Source of the DNA: Kitasatospora acidiphila | GTDB lineage: Bacteria; Actinomycetota; Actinomycetes; Streptomycetales; Streptomycetaceae | Direction of reading: 5' to 3' | NCBI RefSeq assembly: GCF_006636205.1 | Contig: NZ_VIGB01000003.1 | Span: 4,888,501 to 4,952,500, forward strand | DNA length: 64,000 nucleotides | In this document: positions 43,738 through 56,751 of the stretch, piece after piece | How the letters are laid out: each line of letters begins with the position of its first letter | Position numbering within the stretch: the stretch's first letter is position 1 | The notes under the pieces: model-generated | What the model saw: the letters and a program-made list of their open reading frames with translations, nothing else | What the model was told of the DNA's origin: nothing | Databases searched by the model: none | Program-made: the position numbers and the translations under genes

Positions 43738-44554
43738 GCAGCGGCCTGCCCGGAGACCCCGCGCCCACCGTCGGCGGTGCCGCCACGGCGCGTGCGCTCT
43801 GCGTGCTCGCCCCCAACCCGTCCCCGATGACGCTGGACGGCACCAACACCTGGCTGCTCTGCGAACCGGGCTCGGACCAGGTCGTGGTGATCGACCCCGG
43901 GCCGCTGGACGAGGGCCACCTGCGCGCCGTGATCGACGCCGCCGAGCGGCAGGGCCGCCGGATCGCGCTCACCCTGCTGACCCACGGCCACCATGACCAC
44001 GCGGCCGGCGCGGCCCGGTTCGCCGAGCTGACCGGCACCAAGGTGCGGGCCCTCGACCCGGCCCACCGGCTCGGCGACGAGGGCCTGACGGGCGGCCAGC
44101 TGATCGAGGTGGGCGGCCTGGAACTGCGCGTCGTCGCCACCCCGGGCACACCGCCGACTCGCTCAGCTTCCACCTGCCGGCCGACGGCGCGATCCTCACC
44201 GGGGACACCGTGCTGGGCCGCGGCACCACCATGGTCGCCCACCCGGACGGCGTGCTCGGCGACTACCTGGACTCGCTGCGGCGGCTGCGCACCCTGGCCA
44301 CCGAGCACGGTGTGCGCACCGTGCTGCCCGGCCACGGCCCGGTGCTGGCCGACGCGCTGGGCAGCGTCGAGTACTACCTGGCGCACCGCGCGGCCCGGCT
44401 GGCCCAGGTGGAGACGGCGGTGGAGGCGGGCTGCCGCACCGCCGAGGCGGTGGTGGCCCGGGTCTACGCGGACGTGGACAGGGCGCTCTGGCCGGCCGCC
44501 GAGCTCTCGGTGCGGGCCCAGCTGCAGTACCTGGAGGACCACGGGCTCATCTGA
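43734..44554 (+). CDS. MBL-fold metallo-hydrolase (frameshifted)
   Basis: About 274 residues. Metal motif TLLTHGHHDHAAGAARFAEL (HxHxDH). At about 44146 one C is missing: ATPGTPPTRS should read ATPGHTADSLSF, restoring the His ligand. The next frame continues AILTGDTVLGRGTTMVAHPD and LPGHGPVLADALGSVEYYLA to TGA 44554. It resembles the LACTB2-like group (endoribonuclease or thioesterase-like). Last gene of the ridA operon, convergent with crp. Confidence 0.9.
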
Positions 44555-44579
44555 GCACCGTGGTCCCCGGCTGTCGGAG

Positions 44580-45254
44580 TCAGCGGGAGCGGCGGGAGAG
44601 CCGCTCGACGTCCAGCAGCACCACCGCGCGGGCCTCCAGCTTCAGCCAGCCACGGCCGGCGAAGTCGGCCAGCGCCTTGTTCACGGTCTCCCGGGAGGCG
44701 CCGACCAGCTGGGCGAGCTCCTCCTGGGTGAGGTCGTGGGCGACGTGGATGCCCTCCTCGGACTGCACGCCGAACCGGCGCGACAGGTCCAGCAGCGCCT
44801 TGGCCACCCGGCCCGGCACGTCGGAGAAGACCAGGTCGCTCATCACGTCGTTGGTCCGGCGCAGTCGGCGGGCGATGGCCCGCAGCAGCGCTATCGAGAC
44901 CTCGGGGCGGGCGTGCAGCCAGGGCTGCAGGTCGCCGTGGCCCAGGCCGAGCAGCTTGACCTCGGTCAGCGCGCTGGCGGTGGCGGTGCGCGGCCCGGGG
45001 TCGAAGAGCGAGAGCTCACCGATCATCTCGCTGGGACCGAGCACCGCGAGCATGTTCTCGCGGCCGTCCGGCGAGGCGCGGTGCAGCTTCACCTTGCCCT
45101 CGGCGACCACGTAGAGCCGGTCGCCCGGGTCGCCCTCGTGGAACAGCGACTCGCCGCGCGCGAGGGTCACCTCGGTCATGGAAGCGCGCAGCTCGCCGGC
45201 CTGTTCGTCGTCGAGCGCCGCGAAGAGCGCGGCGCGCCGCAGAACATCGTCCAC
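44580..45254 (-). CDS. crp: Crp family global regulator
   Basis: 224 residues. cNMP-binding domain (LARGESLFHEGDPGDRLYVV, LGPSEMIGELSLFDPGPRTA) and winged HTH (LTQEELAQLVGASRETVNKA). Position beside nth and the MBL gene is that of the conserved streptomycete Crp, which links cAMP to germination and antibiotic production. Start ATG 45254 with AAGGAGGAAG just upstream. Confidence 0.93.
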   Translation of the reverse strand: MDDVLRRAALFAALDDEQAGELRASMTEVTLARGESLFHEGDPGDRLYVVAEGKVKLHRASPDGRENMLAVLGPSEMIGELSLFDPGPRTATASALTEVKLLGLGHGDLQPWLHARPEVSIALLRAIARRLRRTNDVMSDLVFSDVPGRVAKALLDLSRRFGVQSEEGIHVAHDLTQEELAQLVGASRETVNKALADFAGRGWLKLEARAVVLLDVERLSRRSR

Positions 45255-45474
45255 GTGCTTCCTCCTTCTCGGCCGTCCGCCGTGGAGCGGCGGGCGGTCA
45301 TGTGCTCAAAACAGTGCTCTTCATCACCAAGCATGGCGCATGTCGCTCTGATCATATGAGGAGGGGGTGCGCGGTGGTGGGCGGTACGCGGCCATCCGTA
45401 CGCATCGGTAGTCGGTCTCCGGGGGCCGCGGAGGCACTCTTGAGCACCGCCCCGGCGGGAACTACCGTCCGGTC

Positions 45475-45956
45475 ATGGCATTCACCGAGAAACTCCTCCA
45501 GGCGCCCGCGCCGATCCAGGTGGGCGGCTACCGGCTGAAGCGCTACCACGTCACCGCGGACCCGGGCGGCATCGATCCGGCGGTGGAGAAGGCGGCCTAC
45601 GCGGCCCTGCCCGACCTGCTGCCGGCCCCGACGGCACCCCGCAGGCCGGCTTCGTGGTGGTCCACCGCGGCGACGACACCGGCGCCTACCTCAATGTGTA
45701 CTGCTGGGCTTGGAACAATGTGCTGAGCTTCGCCGGCGCGGTCGCCGGGCAGCCGGCGCTCGGCTGCCCCGACCAGGACCCGACCCACTTCATCCGGCTG
45801 ACCCGGCCGCTGATCGGCTGCGTCTGGGAGCTCGCGCCGATGCGCCACGAGCGCGACGCCTGGGTGCGCCACGTGCTCGCCCCCGAGCGCCCCGACCTCG
45901 ACGGCTACCTCGCCGATCACTACCGGGACGGCAGCACCGGCCCGGAACCGGCCTGA
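45475..45956 (+). CDS. Conserved hypothetical protein (frameshifted)
   Basis: About 160 residues. Begins MAFTEKLLQAPAPIQVGGYR and LKRYHVTADPGGIDPAVEKA. At 45626-45630 one G is missing (CCGAC for CCGGAC). The next frame continues AGFVVVHRGDDTGAYLNVYC, WNNVLSFAGAV and LIGCVWELAPMRHERDAWVR to TGA 45956. Many aromatic residues and no membrane segment. I recognise it only as an actinobacterial hypothetical; the function is unknown. Confidence 0.78.
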
Positions 45957-46027
45957 CGGACCGTCACTCCAGCTCCGGCAACCGGAACGGCCTCCGCCGG
46001 GGCGGCGGTTCGGCGTAGCCTTCGGGC

Positions 46028-46885
46028 ATGGCAGAGAGCAAGGTCCGCAAGACGGCAGCCACGGCGGTGGCCAGTAAGACGCCCAGCCCGGAGTCGCACC
46101 TGGCGCTGGTCCGGCGGGCCCGGAAGATCAACCGGGTCCTGGCGGAGACCTATCCGTACGCGCACCCGGAGCTGGACTTCGACAACCCGTTCCAGCTGCT
46201 GGTCGCCACCGTGCTGTCGGCGCAGACCACCGACCTGCGGGTCAACCAGACCACCCCCGCGCTGTTCGCCAAGTACCCCGGCCCCGAGGCGATGGCGGCG
46301 GCCGCCCCCGAGGAGCTGGAGGAGCTGATCCGGCCGACCGGCTTCTTCCGCAACAAGGCCAAGTCGCTGATCGGGCTCTCGATCGCGCTGCGGGACGAGT
46401 TCGGCGGCGAGGTCCCGCGCACCCTGGAGCAGATGGTCACCCTCCCCGGCGTGGGGCGGAAGACGGCCAACGTGGTGCTGGGCAACGCCTACGGGGTGCC
46501 CGGCATCACCGTCGACACCCACTTCGGCCGGCTGGCCCGCCGGTTCGGCTGGACCACCGAGGAGGATCCGGTGGCGGTCGAGGCCGCGGTCGCCGAGCTG
46601 TTCCCGAAGTCGGAGTGGACCATGCTCTCGCACCGGGTGGTCTTCCACGGCCGCCGGATCTGCCACGCCCGCAAGCCCGCCTGCGGGGTCTGCCCGGTCG
46701 CCCCGCTCTGCCCCTCCTACGGCGAGGGCGAGACCGACCCGGAGAAGGCCGCCAAGCTCCTCAAGTACGAGCTGGGCGGCCAGCCGGGCCAGCGACTGCG
46801 CCCGCCGGCCGACTATCCGGGCACCGCGGCGGCTCCCGGCGCGTTGAGCCAGGCGACGGAGTCGGCGACCGGGAGGGTCGAGTGA
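46028..46885 (+). CDS. nth: Endonuclease III
   Basis: 285 residues, with an N-terminal extension of about 30. DNA glycosylase/AP lyase for oxidised pyrimidines. The helix-hairpin-helix LPGVGRKTANVVLGNA carries the catalytic Lys, VDTHFGRLARR the Asp, and CHARKPACGVCPVAPLC the 4Fe-4S cysteines (C-x6-C-x2-C-x5-C). Overlaps the NUDIX gene by GTGA. Confidence 0.95.
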   Translation: MAESKVRKTAATAVASKTPSPESHLALVRRARKINRVLAETYPYAHPELDFDNPFQLLVATVLSAQTTDLRVNQTTPALFAKYPGPEAMAAAAPEELEELIRPTGFFRNKAKSLIGLSIALRDEFGGEVPRTLEQMVTLPGVGRKTANVVLGNAYGVPGITVDTHFGRLARRFGWTTEEDPVAVEAAVAELFPKSEWTMLSHRVVFHGRRICHARKPACGVCPVAPLCPSYGEGETDPEKAAKLLKYELGGQPGQRLRPPADYPGTAAAPGALSQATESATGRVE

Positions 46886-47562
46886 AGAGCAGCGGTGCGC
46901 CGGTGGCGATCGTCCGGGACGGGCTGCCCGACTGGCTGCTGCCGGTGCGCCGGGCGGCCGAGACGGTGCGGCCCGAGCAGCTCAGCCGGTTCCTGCCGCC
47001 GGCCGAGGGCGGGCGGCACTCCGCGGTGCTGCTGCTCTTCGGTGACGGGCCCGGCGGCCCCGACCTGCTGCTGACCCAGCGGTCCACCGCGCTGCGGTCG
47101 CACCCGGGCCAGGTCTCCTTCCCCGGCGGCTCGCTGGATCCGGTGGACGGTGATCCGGCCGGGCCGGGGCCGGTGGCCGCGGCGCTGCGCGAGGCGGCCG
47201 AGGAGACCGGGCTCGACCCGGCGGGCGTGCAGGTCTTCGCCACCCTGCCGGCGCTCTACATCCCGGTCAGCGACTTCGTGGTGACCCCGGTGCTCGGCTG
47301 GTGGCGCGAGGAGTCACCGGTCACCGCGGTGGACCCGGCGGAGACCGGCGAGGTCTTCCGGGTGCCGCTCGCGACGCTGGCCGATCCCGCCCACCGCGGC
47401 CGCTACCGGCATCCGTCGGGTTTCATCAGCCCGGCCTTCCAGACGAACGGGCACCTGGTCTGGGGTTTCACCGCCGGTGTGATCGACCGGCTGCTGCACC
47501 ACAGCGGACTGGAACAACCTTGGGACAGTTCGCGCCTCATCGAACTGCCGGTGGGCGGGTAG
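46882..47562 (+). CDS. NUDIX hydrolase, probable CoA pyrophosphatase (NudL-like)
   Basis: 226 residues from GTG 46882. The LLTQRSTALRSHPGQVSFPG motif that marks CoA-type NUDIX enzymes precedes the box AALREAAEETGLDPAGVQVF. C-terminus FQTNGHLVWGFTAGVIDRLL is typical. Translationally coupled to nth. Confidence 0.9.
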   Translation: MKSSGAPVAIVRDGLPDWLLPVRRAAETVRPEQLSRFLPPAEGGRHSAVLLLFGDGPGGPDLLLTQRSTALRSHPGQVSFPGGSLDPVDGDPAGPGPVAAALREAAEETGLDPAGVQVFATLPALYIPVSDFVVTPVLGWWREESPVTAVDPAETGEVFRVPLATLADPAHRGRYRHPSGFISPAFQTNGHLVWGFTAGVIDRLLHHSGLEQPWDSSRLIELPVGG

Positions 47563-47645
47563 GCAGCCGCAGAGCGGTAGCGCGGGACGTAACGGACAAC
47601 CGGGGCAGCTGCCGGACGGCGGGCGGTCCATGGGAGGGTGGCAGG

Positions 47646-48830
47646 GTGAACGTGCTGGATCTGCTGCTGCTCGCCGCCGCGATCGGCTTCGCCGTGTCCG
47701 GGTACCGGCAGGGCTTCGTGGTGGGCATCCTCTCCGTGCTGGGGTTCCTCGGCGGCGGCCTGATCGCGGTGCAACTGCTGCCACTGGTGCTCAGCCACCT
47801 CAGCCCCGGCACCACCGCCTCGGTGATCGCCGTGGTGGTGGTGATCGTCTTCGCGGCGATCGGCCAGGCCGCCACCACCCAACTCGGCTGGAAGCTGCGC
47901 GGCCGGATCGACCGCAGTCCGGCCAAGGCGCTGGACGCGCTGGGCGGCTCGGTGGTGAACGTTCTGTCGATGCTGCTGGTGGCCTGGTTGATCGGGTCGG
48001 CGCTGGCCGGCACCTCGATGCCGACCGTCTCCAAGCAGGTCCGCACCTCCCTGGTGCTCGGCGGCGTGCAGGACGCGCTGCCGTCGGACGCGCCGAACTG
48101 GTTCTCCGACTTCAGCAAGGTGCTGTCGCAGAACGGCTTCCCGCAGGTCTTCAACCCGTTCGAGCACGAGCCGATCACCGAGGTGCAGCCGCCCGACCCG
48201 TCGCTGGTCGGCAGCCCGGCGCTGCAGAAGGCCCGGCAGAGCCTGGTCAAGGTGGTCGGCACGGCCAACTCCTGCGGCAAGACCCTGGAGGGCAGCGGCT
48301 TCGTCTTCGCCCCGCACCGGGTGATGACCAACGCCCACGTGGTCGGCGGGGTGGACGAGCCGACCGTGCAGATCGGCGGCGCCGGACAGCTCTACGACGC
48401 CACCGTGGTCAGCTACGACTGGCAGCGCGACATCGCCATCCTCGAGGTGCCGAAGCTGAACGCACCGCCGCTGGCCTTCGCCGGCGAGGCGCGCAGCAAC
48501 GACAGCGCGATCGTGGCCGGGTTCCCGGAGAACGGCGCGTTCAACGTCCAGCCCGCCCGGATCCGCGGCCGGATCCAGGCCAACGGGCCGGACATCTACC
48601 ACCGCGGCCAGGTGGTCCGGGACGTGTACTCGATCCGTTCGCTGGTCCGCCAGGGCAACAGCGGCGGGCCGCTGCTCACCCCGGACGGCGAGGTCTACGG
48701 GGTGGTCTTCGCCAAGTCTCTGGACAGCTCGGACACCGGCTATGTGCTGACCGCGGCCGAGGTCAAGGCGGACGCGGTCGCGGGCACCACCGCCGACACC
48801 CAGGTCGACACCCAGGGCTGCGCGCTCTGA
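47646..48830 (+). CDS. MarP family membrane serine protease
   Basis: 394 residues. Four N-terminal membrane helices form a CvpA-like domain (VLDLLLLAAAIGFAVSGYRQ...). The periplasmic-side chymotrypsin-like protease follows with His in HRVMTNAHVVGG, Asp in WQRDIAILEVP and Ser in VRQGNSGGPLL. The M. tuberculosis relative protects against acid and oxidative stress and processes a peptidoglycan hydrolase. Start GTG 47646 with GGGAGG upstream. Confidence 0.92.
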   Translation: MNVLDLLLLAAAIGFAVSGYRQGFVVGILSVLGFLGGGLIAVQLLPLVLSHLSPGTTASVIAVVVVIVFAAIGQAATTQLGWKLRGRIDRSPAKALDALGGSVVNVLSMLLVAWLIGSALAGTSMPTVSKQVRTSLVLGGVQDALPSDAPNWFSDFSKVLSQNGFPQVFNPFEHEPITEVQPPDPSLVGSPALQKARQSLVKVVGTANSCGKTLEGSGFVFAPHRVMTNAHVVGGVDEPTVQIGGAGQLYDATVVSYDWQRDIAILEVPKLNAPPLAFAGEARSNDSAIVAGFPENGAFNVQPARIRGRIQANGPDIYHRGQVVRDVYSIRSLVRQGNSGGPLLTPDGEVYGVVFAKSLDSSDTGYVLTAAEVKADAVAGTTADTQVDTQGCAL

Positions 48831-49040
48831 GTCGCCGAGCTGTCCCCGGCCTGCCGTCGGCCCTTCCTCCGGTCCGTCTCCACCGTTGCCCCTGATCTGC
48901 TGACACACCGTCGGAGCGCCTGCCATGAGCGGGATCCGGCGGTCCGTCAGTTCCTCCTGGTAGCGTCGGCCGCGCTCACCCGTTCGGCTCAGTCCGGGCG
49001 GGTGGCGTGCCAGCCACACACCATGAAGGAGTCACCGGCC

Positions 49041-49742
49041 ATGATGGGTCACTCGCACGCGGTCAGCGGTGCGATGCTGTATGCGGCCGCCGCGCCGATA
49101 CTGCCGCCACTACTGCTGCACACCCACCTCAAGCCGGCCGACATCCTGTTGGGCACCGTGCTGGCGGCGGGCGCGGCGCTGCTGCCCGACCTGGACCACC
49201 ACGACGGCACCATCGCCAACTTCCTCGGCCCGGTCTCCAAGGCGCTCTGCCGGTTCGTCGCCTGGATCTCCGGCGGGCACCGGCACGCCACCCACTCGCT
49301 GCTGTTCGTCGCGCTGATGGGCGGCGGCAGCTGGGCCGGCGTGCACTACCTGGGGCGCTGGTTCACCCTCGGTCTGACGTTCTTCCTGCTCGCCATGGCC
49401 ATCAAGGCGCTGCGGATACATCTGCCGGGCGAGGGGCACACCACCTGGCTGAGCGTCGTCGGCCTGTCGACGGTCGGGACCTTCGTGATGGACCAGTGGA
49501 TGCCGTCGGCCCCGGGCTGGCTGCCGTACGCGGTCGGACTCGGCACCCTGGCCCATCTGCTGGGCGACAGCCTCACCAAGATGGGCGCGCCGTGGCTGTG
49601 GCCGCACAAGCAGCGCTACGAGATCGTGCTGATCAAGCGCAGTGGCAATGACATGGAGACCAAGGTGCTGGTCCCGATCATGTCGGTGGCCACCGTCGCG
49701 CTGCTCCTCTTCAGCACGGTGGGGCCGACCGTCCTGGGCTGA
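49041..49742 (+). CDS. Membrane-bound metal-dependent hydrolase, YdjM-like
   Basis: 233 residues from ATG 49041 (AAGGAG ten bases upstream; ATG 49044 also possible). MMGHSHAVSGAMLYAAAAPI begins it; GAALLPDLDHHDGTIAN and GHRHATHSLLF are the conserved Asp/His motifs, and five hydrophobic helices follow. The family is annotated as LexA-binding, inner-membrane-associated hydrolase. Real activity unknown. Confidence 0.88.
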   Translation: MMGHSHAVSGAMLYAAAAPILPPLLLHTHLKPADILLGTVLAAGAALLPDLDHHDGTIANFLGPVSKALCRFVAWISGGHRHATHSLLFVALMGGGSWAGVHYLGRWFTLGLTFFLLAMAIKALRIHLPGEGHTTWLSVVGLSTVGTFVMDQWMPSAPGWLPYAVGLGTLAHLLGDSLTKMGAPWLWPHKQRYEIVLIKRSGNDMETKVLVPIMSVATVALLLFSTVGPTVLG

Positions 49743-49769
49743 TCTCCATCCCGCCGCCGAGTCGGCACG

Positions 49770-49800
49770 TGCCGTGCGGATCCACCGGATCCGCACGGCA
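49770..49800 (+). terminator. Terminator after the YdjM-like gene
   Basis: Perfect 14-bp arms (49770-49783, 49787-49800) with loop ACC, 28 bases after the stop codon. Confidence 0.8.
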
Positions 49801-49876
49801 TTCGCGGTTGCTGGGCTTGCGCGGTGGCGCGGCCTCTGTGGTTGTTCAGCCCTCGCGGTGACTCGGCCTGCTGCGG

Positions 49877-50125
49877 CTACTGGGCCTTCTGCGGCTGTTC
49901 GGCCTTCTGCGGTTGTTCAGCCTTCGCGGCGCAGCCGGGCGCCGACCCAGCGGGCTCGGCGCCCGAGGATGCGGGGATTCCGAGCGGGTGTGGTGCGGCG
50001 GGCCGGTCCCGCGGCTCGTCCGGCCAGTCGAGGCCGAGGTCGCTGCTCGGGGCGGTGGCATTACGGGAATCGACGTGCTTGGCGCGTCGTCCGCGCGCGG
50101 CGGCGCGTTCGGGCATCCAGGTCAT
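49877..50125 (-). CDS. Possible small hydrophilic protein
   Basis: 82 residues from ATG 50125: MTWMPERAAARGRRAKHVDS, then DLGLDWPDEPRDRP and an Ala/Lys/Gln repeat tail (KAEQPQKAEQPQKAQ) encoded by near-repeats at 49880-49925. Composition is protein-like and the strand fits the neighbour at 50254, but there is no clear ribosome binding site. Unknown function. Confidence 0.4.
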   Translation of the reverse strand: MTWMPERAAARGRRAKHVDSRNATAPSSDLGLDWPDEPRDRPAAPHPLGIPASSGAEPAGSAPGCAAKAEQPQKAEQPQKAQ

Positions 50126-50253
50126 ACCGGATGGATGCCCCCCGGCGTGCATAGGTAACCACCCTCGTCCGGGCGAACTGGCTTATGCCATGGGCATACC
50201 AACACATCGTTCACGTCTGACGGATCGTCAGATATGCCTCCCGCAGAGGCTGC

Positions 50254-51253
50254 CTACTTGTGCTCGGAGATCCAGGCGAGCAGCTCGGCGGTGACCTCGT
50301 CGGGCGCTTCCTCGTGCGGGAAGTGGCCCACCCGGGCAGCAGCCGCCAGCGGTACGGAGCCGACACGTACTCCCCGGCGCCCAGTGCGGTGCGGGCCAGC
50401 AGCACCGGGTCGGCGGCACCCTGGATGTGCAGGGTGGGCGCGGTCACCGGCTTCTTCATCCGGCGGGCGAACTGGATGCCGTCCGGGCGGGCCATCGAGC
50501 GGACCAGCCAGCGGTACGGCTCGATCGAGCAGTGCGCGGTGCTGGGGATCTGGATCGCCTGGCGGTAGTTGAACACGGCCTCGGCATCCAGCAGATGGGG
50601 CCGGTCCAGTCCGCCAGGTATTCGGCGATCAGTGCGGCGTCGTCGGCGACCAGGCGCCGCTCCGGTATCCAGGGACGCTGGAAGCCCAGCACGTGCTCGT
50701 AGGCGGCCATCTGCCGGCGGTCCCGCAGCAGGGCGCGGCGCAGGTGGCGCGGGTGGGCGGCGGACAGCACGGTCAGGCTGCGGATCACCGAGGGCCGCAT
50801 CACGGCCGCGACGAACGCCAGCGAACCGCCGCTGTCATGACCGACCAGATGGGCGCTGTGCTCGCCGAGTGACCGGATCACACCGGTGATGTCCAGGGCC
50901 AGGTTGGTCGGATCGTAGCCACGCGGAGTGCGGTCGCTGCCGCCCATGCCGCGCAGGTCCAGGGCGACCGCCCGGAAGCCGGCCTCGGCCAGCTCGGCCA
51001 TCTGGTGGCGCCAGGCCCACCAGTACTGCGGCCAGCCGTGCACCAGTAGGACCAGCGGGCCGGTGCCCTGCTCGGTGATGTGGAACCGGGCGCCGTTGGC
51101 CGCCAGATCGCGGTGCGTCCACGGTCCGGCCGCGCGCACGTTCCAGGCGCCGCGGCCGGCCGCGGGCGCCGGCGGCTCGGCGGCGCCGGGCAGGCCGGCG
51201 TCGGGGCGCGGGCCTGCGGTGGCGGGCACGGCGGGCTTCTGGTCCAGTGGCAT
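50254..51253 (-). CDS. Alpha/beta hydrolase (two frameshifts)
   Basis: About 334 residues, epoxide-hydrolase-like. GPLVLLVHGWPQYWWAWRHQ holds the oxyanion region, and VGHDSGGSLAFVAAV has Asp as nucleophile (G-H-D-S-G), as in epoxide hydrolases and dehalogenases. Two bases are missing: at 50597-50600 (then DAEAVFNYRQAIQIPSTAHC in the next frame) and at 50331-50333 (then GHFPHEEAPDEVTAELLAWI with the catalytic His). The corrected stop is TAG at 50256-50254. Substrate unknown. Confidence 0.85.
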
Positions 51254-51428
51254 ACCGAGAGCGTTTCACATCCCGGCCGGGAACGTGGTCCCGGCGGTCA
51301 TCTGGGGTGGCGCGGGCAACCGCTGAACGGTCGTCTGCTGAATGGTCGTCCGCTGAGTGGGCGCTCGTCCGTCGCGGGTGCGGTGAGCGAGCGCTTGCTT
51401 GTCGGGGGTGCGGTGACTGGGCGCCGGC

Positions 51429-51929
51429 TCAGCCGGCATCCGCCGCCTGAGCGCTTGCCGAGCGCTCCATCGCTGCCAGCTCCTCGGCCGTGGCCGGTCG
51501 CGGCTTGGCGTTCTTCAGCACCTCGGCGGTCGCCTGGGCGCCCTCGATGGTGCGGTTCGGCTTCTCGATCTTCTTGAAGAACCGGACCGCCAGCAGCGCG
51601 AGCAGCACGCCCAGCAGGACGTAGGCGCCTGCCACGACGAGGAAGGAGAACCCCAGGCCGATGTGCGAGGCCGCGTTCAGCCCGTAGGCCGCGGCGAAGC
51701 TGAACATCGGGATGGAAGCCAGGAACGCCACGCCGGCGATGATGCCGGAGGTGCTGCCGGTGAGCGCGCGGATGACGTCCCGTCGGATCTCGGCCTTGGC
51801 GAGGGCGATCTCATCATGGACCAGGGACGAGAGGTCGGCGGTGGCCGCGGCGAACAGCTGCCCGACCGAGCGCTCGCCCTCGTAGGGCGCGCGCGAGCTA
51901 CCGGACGGGCCTGCGGAGCCTGCGGACAT
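51429..51929 (-). CDS. Phage holin superfamily III protein (actinobacterial Holin-X)
   Basis: 166 residues. VGQLFAAATADLSSLVHDEI and ALAKAEIRRDVIRALTGSTS are the family's amphipathic region. Two membrane helices (GIIAGVAFLASIPMFSFAAA; LGFSFLVVAGAYVLLGVLLA) and a basic C-terminus follow. Despite the name, this is a core actinobacterial gene with no phage genes around it. Confidence 0.88.
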   Translation of the reverse strand: MSAGSAGPSGSSRAPYEGERSVGQLFAAATADLSSLVHDEIALAKAEIRRDVIRALTGSTSGIIAGVAFLASIPMFSFAAAYGLNAASHIGLGFSFLVVAGAYVLLGVLLALLAVRFFKKIEKPNRTIEGAQATAEVLKNAKPRPATAEELAAMERSASAQAADAG

Positions 51930-52123
51930 CTGGTCTTCTCCTCTGCTGAGATTCCGGATAGTTCAGAATCATGCCCCTACCGACCAGTCAAGCACCACTT
52001 CGGGCCACTCCAGTCGGACGATGTGTCACCCGCTCCGCTCTGCCCGTGCCGCTCTGCCCGCGCCGCCCGCCCCGCTCTGTCCGGCCCGCCCCGGCCGTCC
52101 TCGGATGGCCGGTCAGCAGCCCA

Positions 52124-53457
<1,334 letters not shown>

Positions 53458-53521
53458 AGATTTATGGGTCCTTGCCGTGAGCGCAGGGAGTGCATGCCGG
53501 GGCAAGTGGAATGACGGTTCG

Positions 53522-53912
53522 TCAGGCAGTCGATCCCGGCGACCCGCCACCGGCCAGTAGTCGAGCGCCGCACTCGGTCTCGACGTACTGCGAGAAGGTC
53601 AACACTGCCGGCGCCGGATCGGCTGCCCGCAGCTCCAGCACCGCGTACAGGTTCTTGTTCGTTGCGGGCAACGGCATCCGAATCTCCGGGGTGGCCAGGG
53701 TCGGCGTCAGTTCCTGCATAGAGCCCGGCGCTTGTCCGCAATTCGCCCGCCACCTCGTAGCGGTGCAGCAGCCCGGCCCGCAGCATGGCCAACTGGCCCT
53801 CCGCACACGCCGGTTTCAGCCCCAGCGTGCTGAGCAGCAGGGCGCGCGGCCAGCGGCAGGCTCGGCAGGGAGTGCCACCGCTCGTGCCAGGAACGGTCCG
53901 AAAGGCGCTCAC
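53522..53912 (-). pseudogene. Disrupted hypothetical gene between acs and nhaA
   Basis: Protein-like text changes frame at least twice. LLLSTLGLKPACAEGQLAML and RAGLLHRYEVAGELRTSAG come in one frame, then LTPTLATPEIRMPLPATNKN, LYAVLELRAADPAPAVLTFS and QYVETECGARLL in another, ending at 53522. The second change needs an extra base or two missing ones. Either decayed or badly sequenced; no family recognised. Confidence 0.35.
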
Positions 53913-53967
53913 CCGGCGGGGACTTGGGAGTCACCGGGTCAGTTCGCCCCGATCCTGCTCGGACGCA

Positions 53968-54003
53968 CGGTGCCCTGCCGCATCGATGTGCGGCAGGGCA
54001 CCG
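53968..54003 (-). terminator. Terminator after acs
   Basis: 15-bp perfect arms (53968-53982, 53989-54003) with a 6-base loop, 41 bases after the acs stop. Confidence 0.85.
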
Positions 54004-54043
54004 GGGACGGTCCGGGCGCGAGGCCCGACCGTGACGCGAACCG

Positions 54044-56053
<2,010 letters not shown>

Positions 56054-56751
56054 GGCGCTTTCCCCGTGGAGAGAAGCCCAGTGCTGTGGGATCCGTCCCC
56101 GCCTAGGGATTGTCCCGTGTGTCCCAGTACACAGCTCATCAGGCGAATGGGGCGGTTGACAAGGGTCTTCGAGAAATTGGTGTAGACCTTTGAATGACTT
56201 GTGATCAGGTGTGCGCTGCCTTTTCTGGGTTCGCGCCAGGTCATCGAACACGGTTCGCAAACGACCGAGCGCCTTGGCGGCGCGAGGGGCGCACCGAGGG
56301 AGCCGGGGGATGCCGATCGGGACGGCGATGATGCGCGCGGCCGGGGTTCGGGGGACTGGGGGCGGGGGTTGGTCCAGACGTGTCCTGAGGTGTGGTGGGG
56401 GCGCGGCGACGGTGGGAGTCGGGGTGGGGATGCGCGGTCGGTGAGGGTGGCATGGGTCACACTGCTCTCTGCTGACTGGAGTGGCCGGGTGGTGCCGGCG
56501 GTGCTCTGCGGGTCCGGGCGATGGGCGCCGGGTATTCGATCCGCTTGTCTGTTCGGGCGTGTGCGCCATGTCGCGCGCGGGCCGTTTGCACGTGATGGGG
56601 CTAGATGGGGGAGAAGGTGTCCTGACGTCTTGACGGGGAGTAGTCGTCGTACTCCACTGCGGGTACACCGGCTCGATCGGGACATCGGCTCAGCCAGTTC
56701 CCTGTTCGACCGGTCGCCTCTGCCGGCGCGGCACCCTAGGGGAGTTGAGCA

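Noticed and set aside
51429..51929. A prophage, suggested by the holin-like gene
   Set aside because: No phage structural or replication genes are near; this holin family is a normal core gene in actinobacteria.
56054..56751. Possible N-terminal extension of acetyl-CoA synthetase or a separate gene
   Set aside because: The open frame up to 56668 lacks protein-like composition and the enzyme has a normal start at 56053. I see no convincing gene or hairpin in this 698-bp gap.
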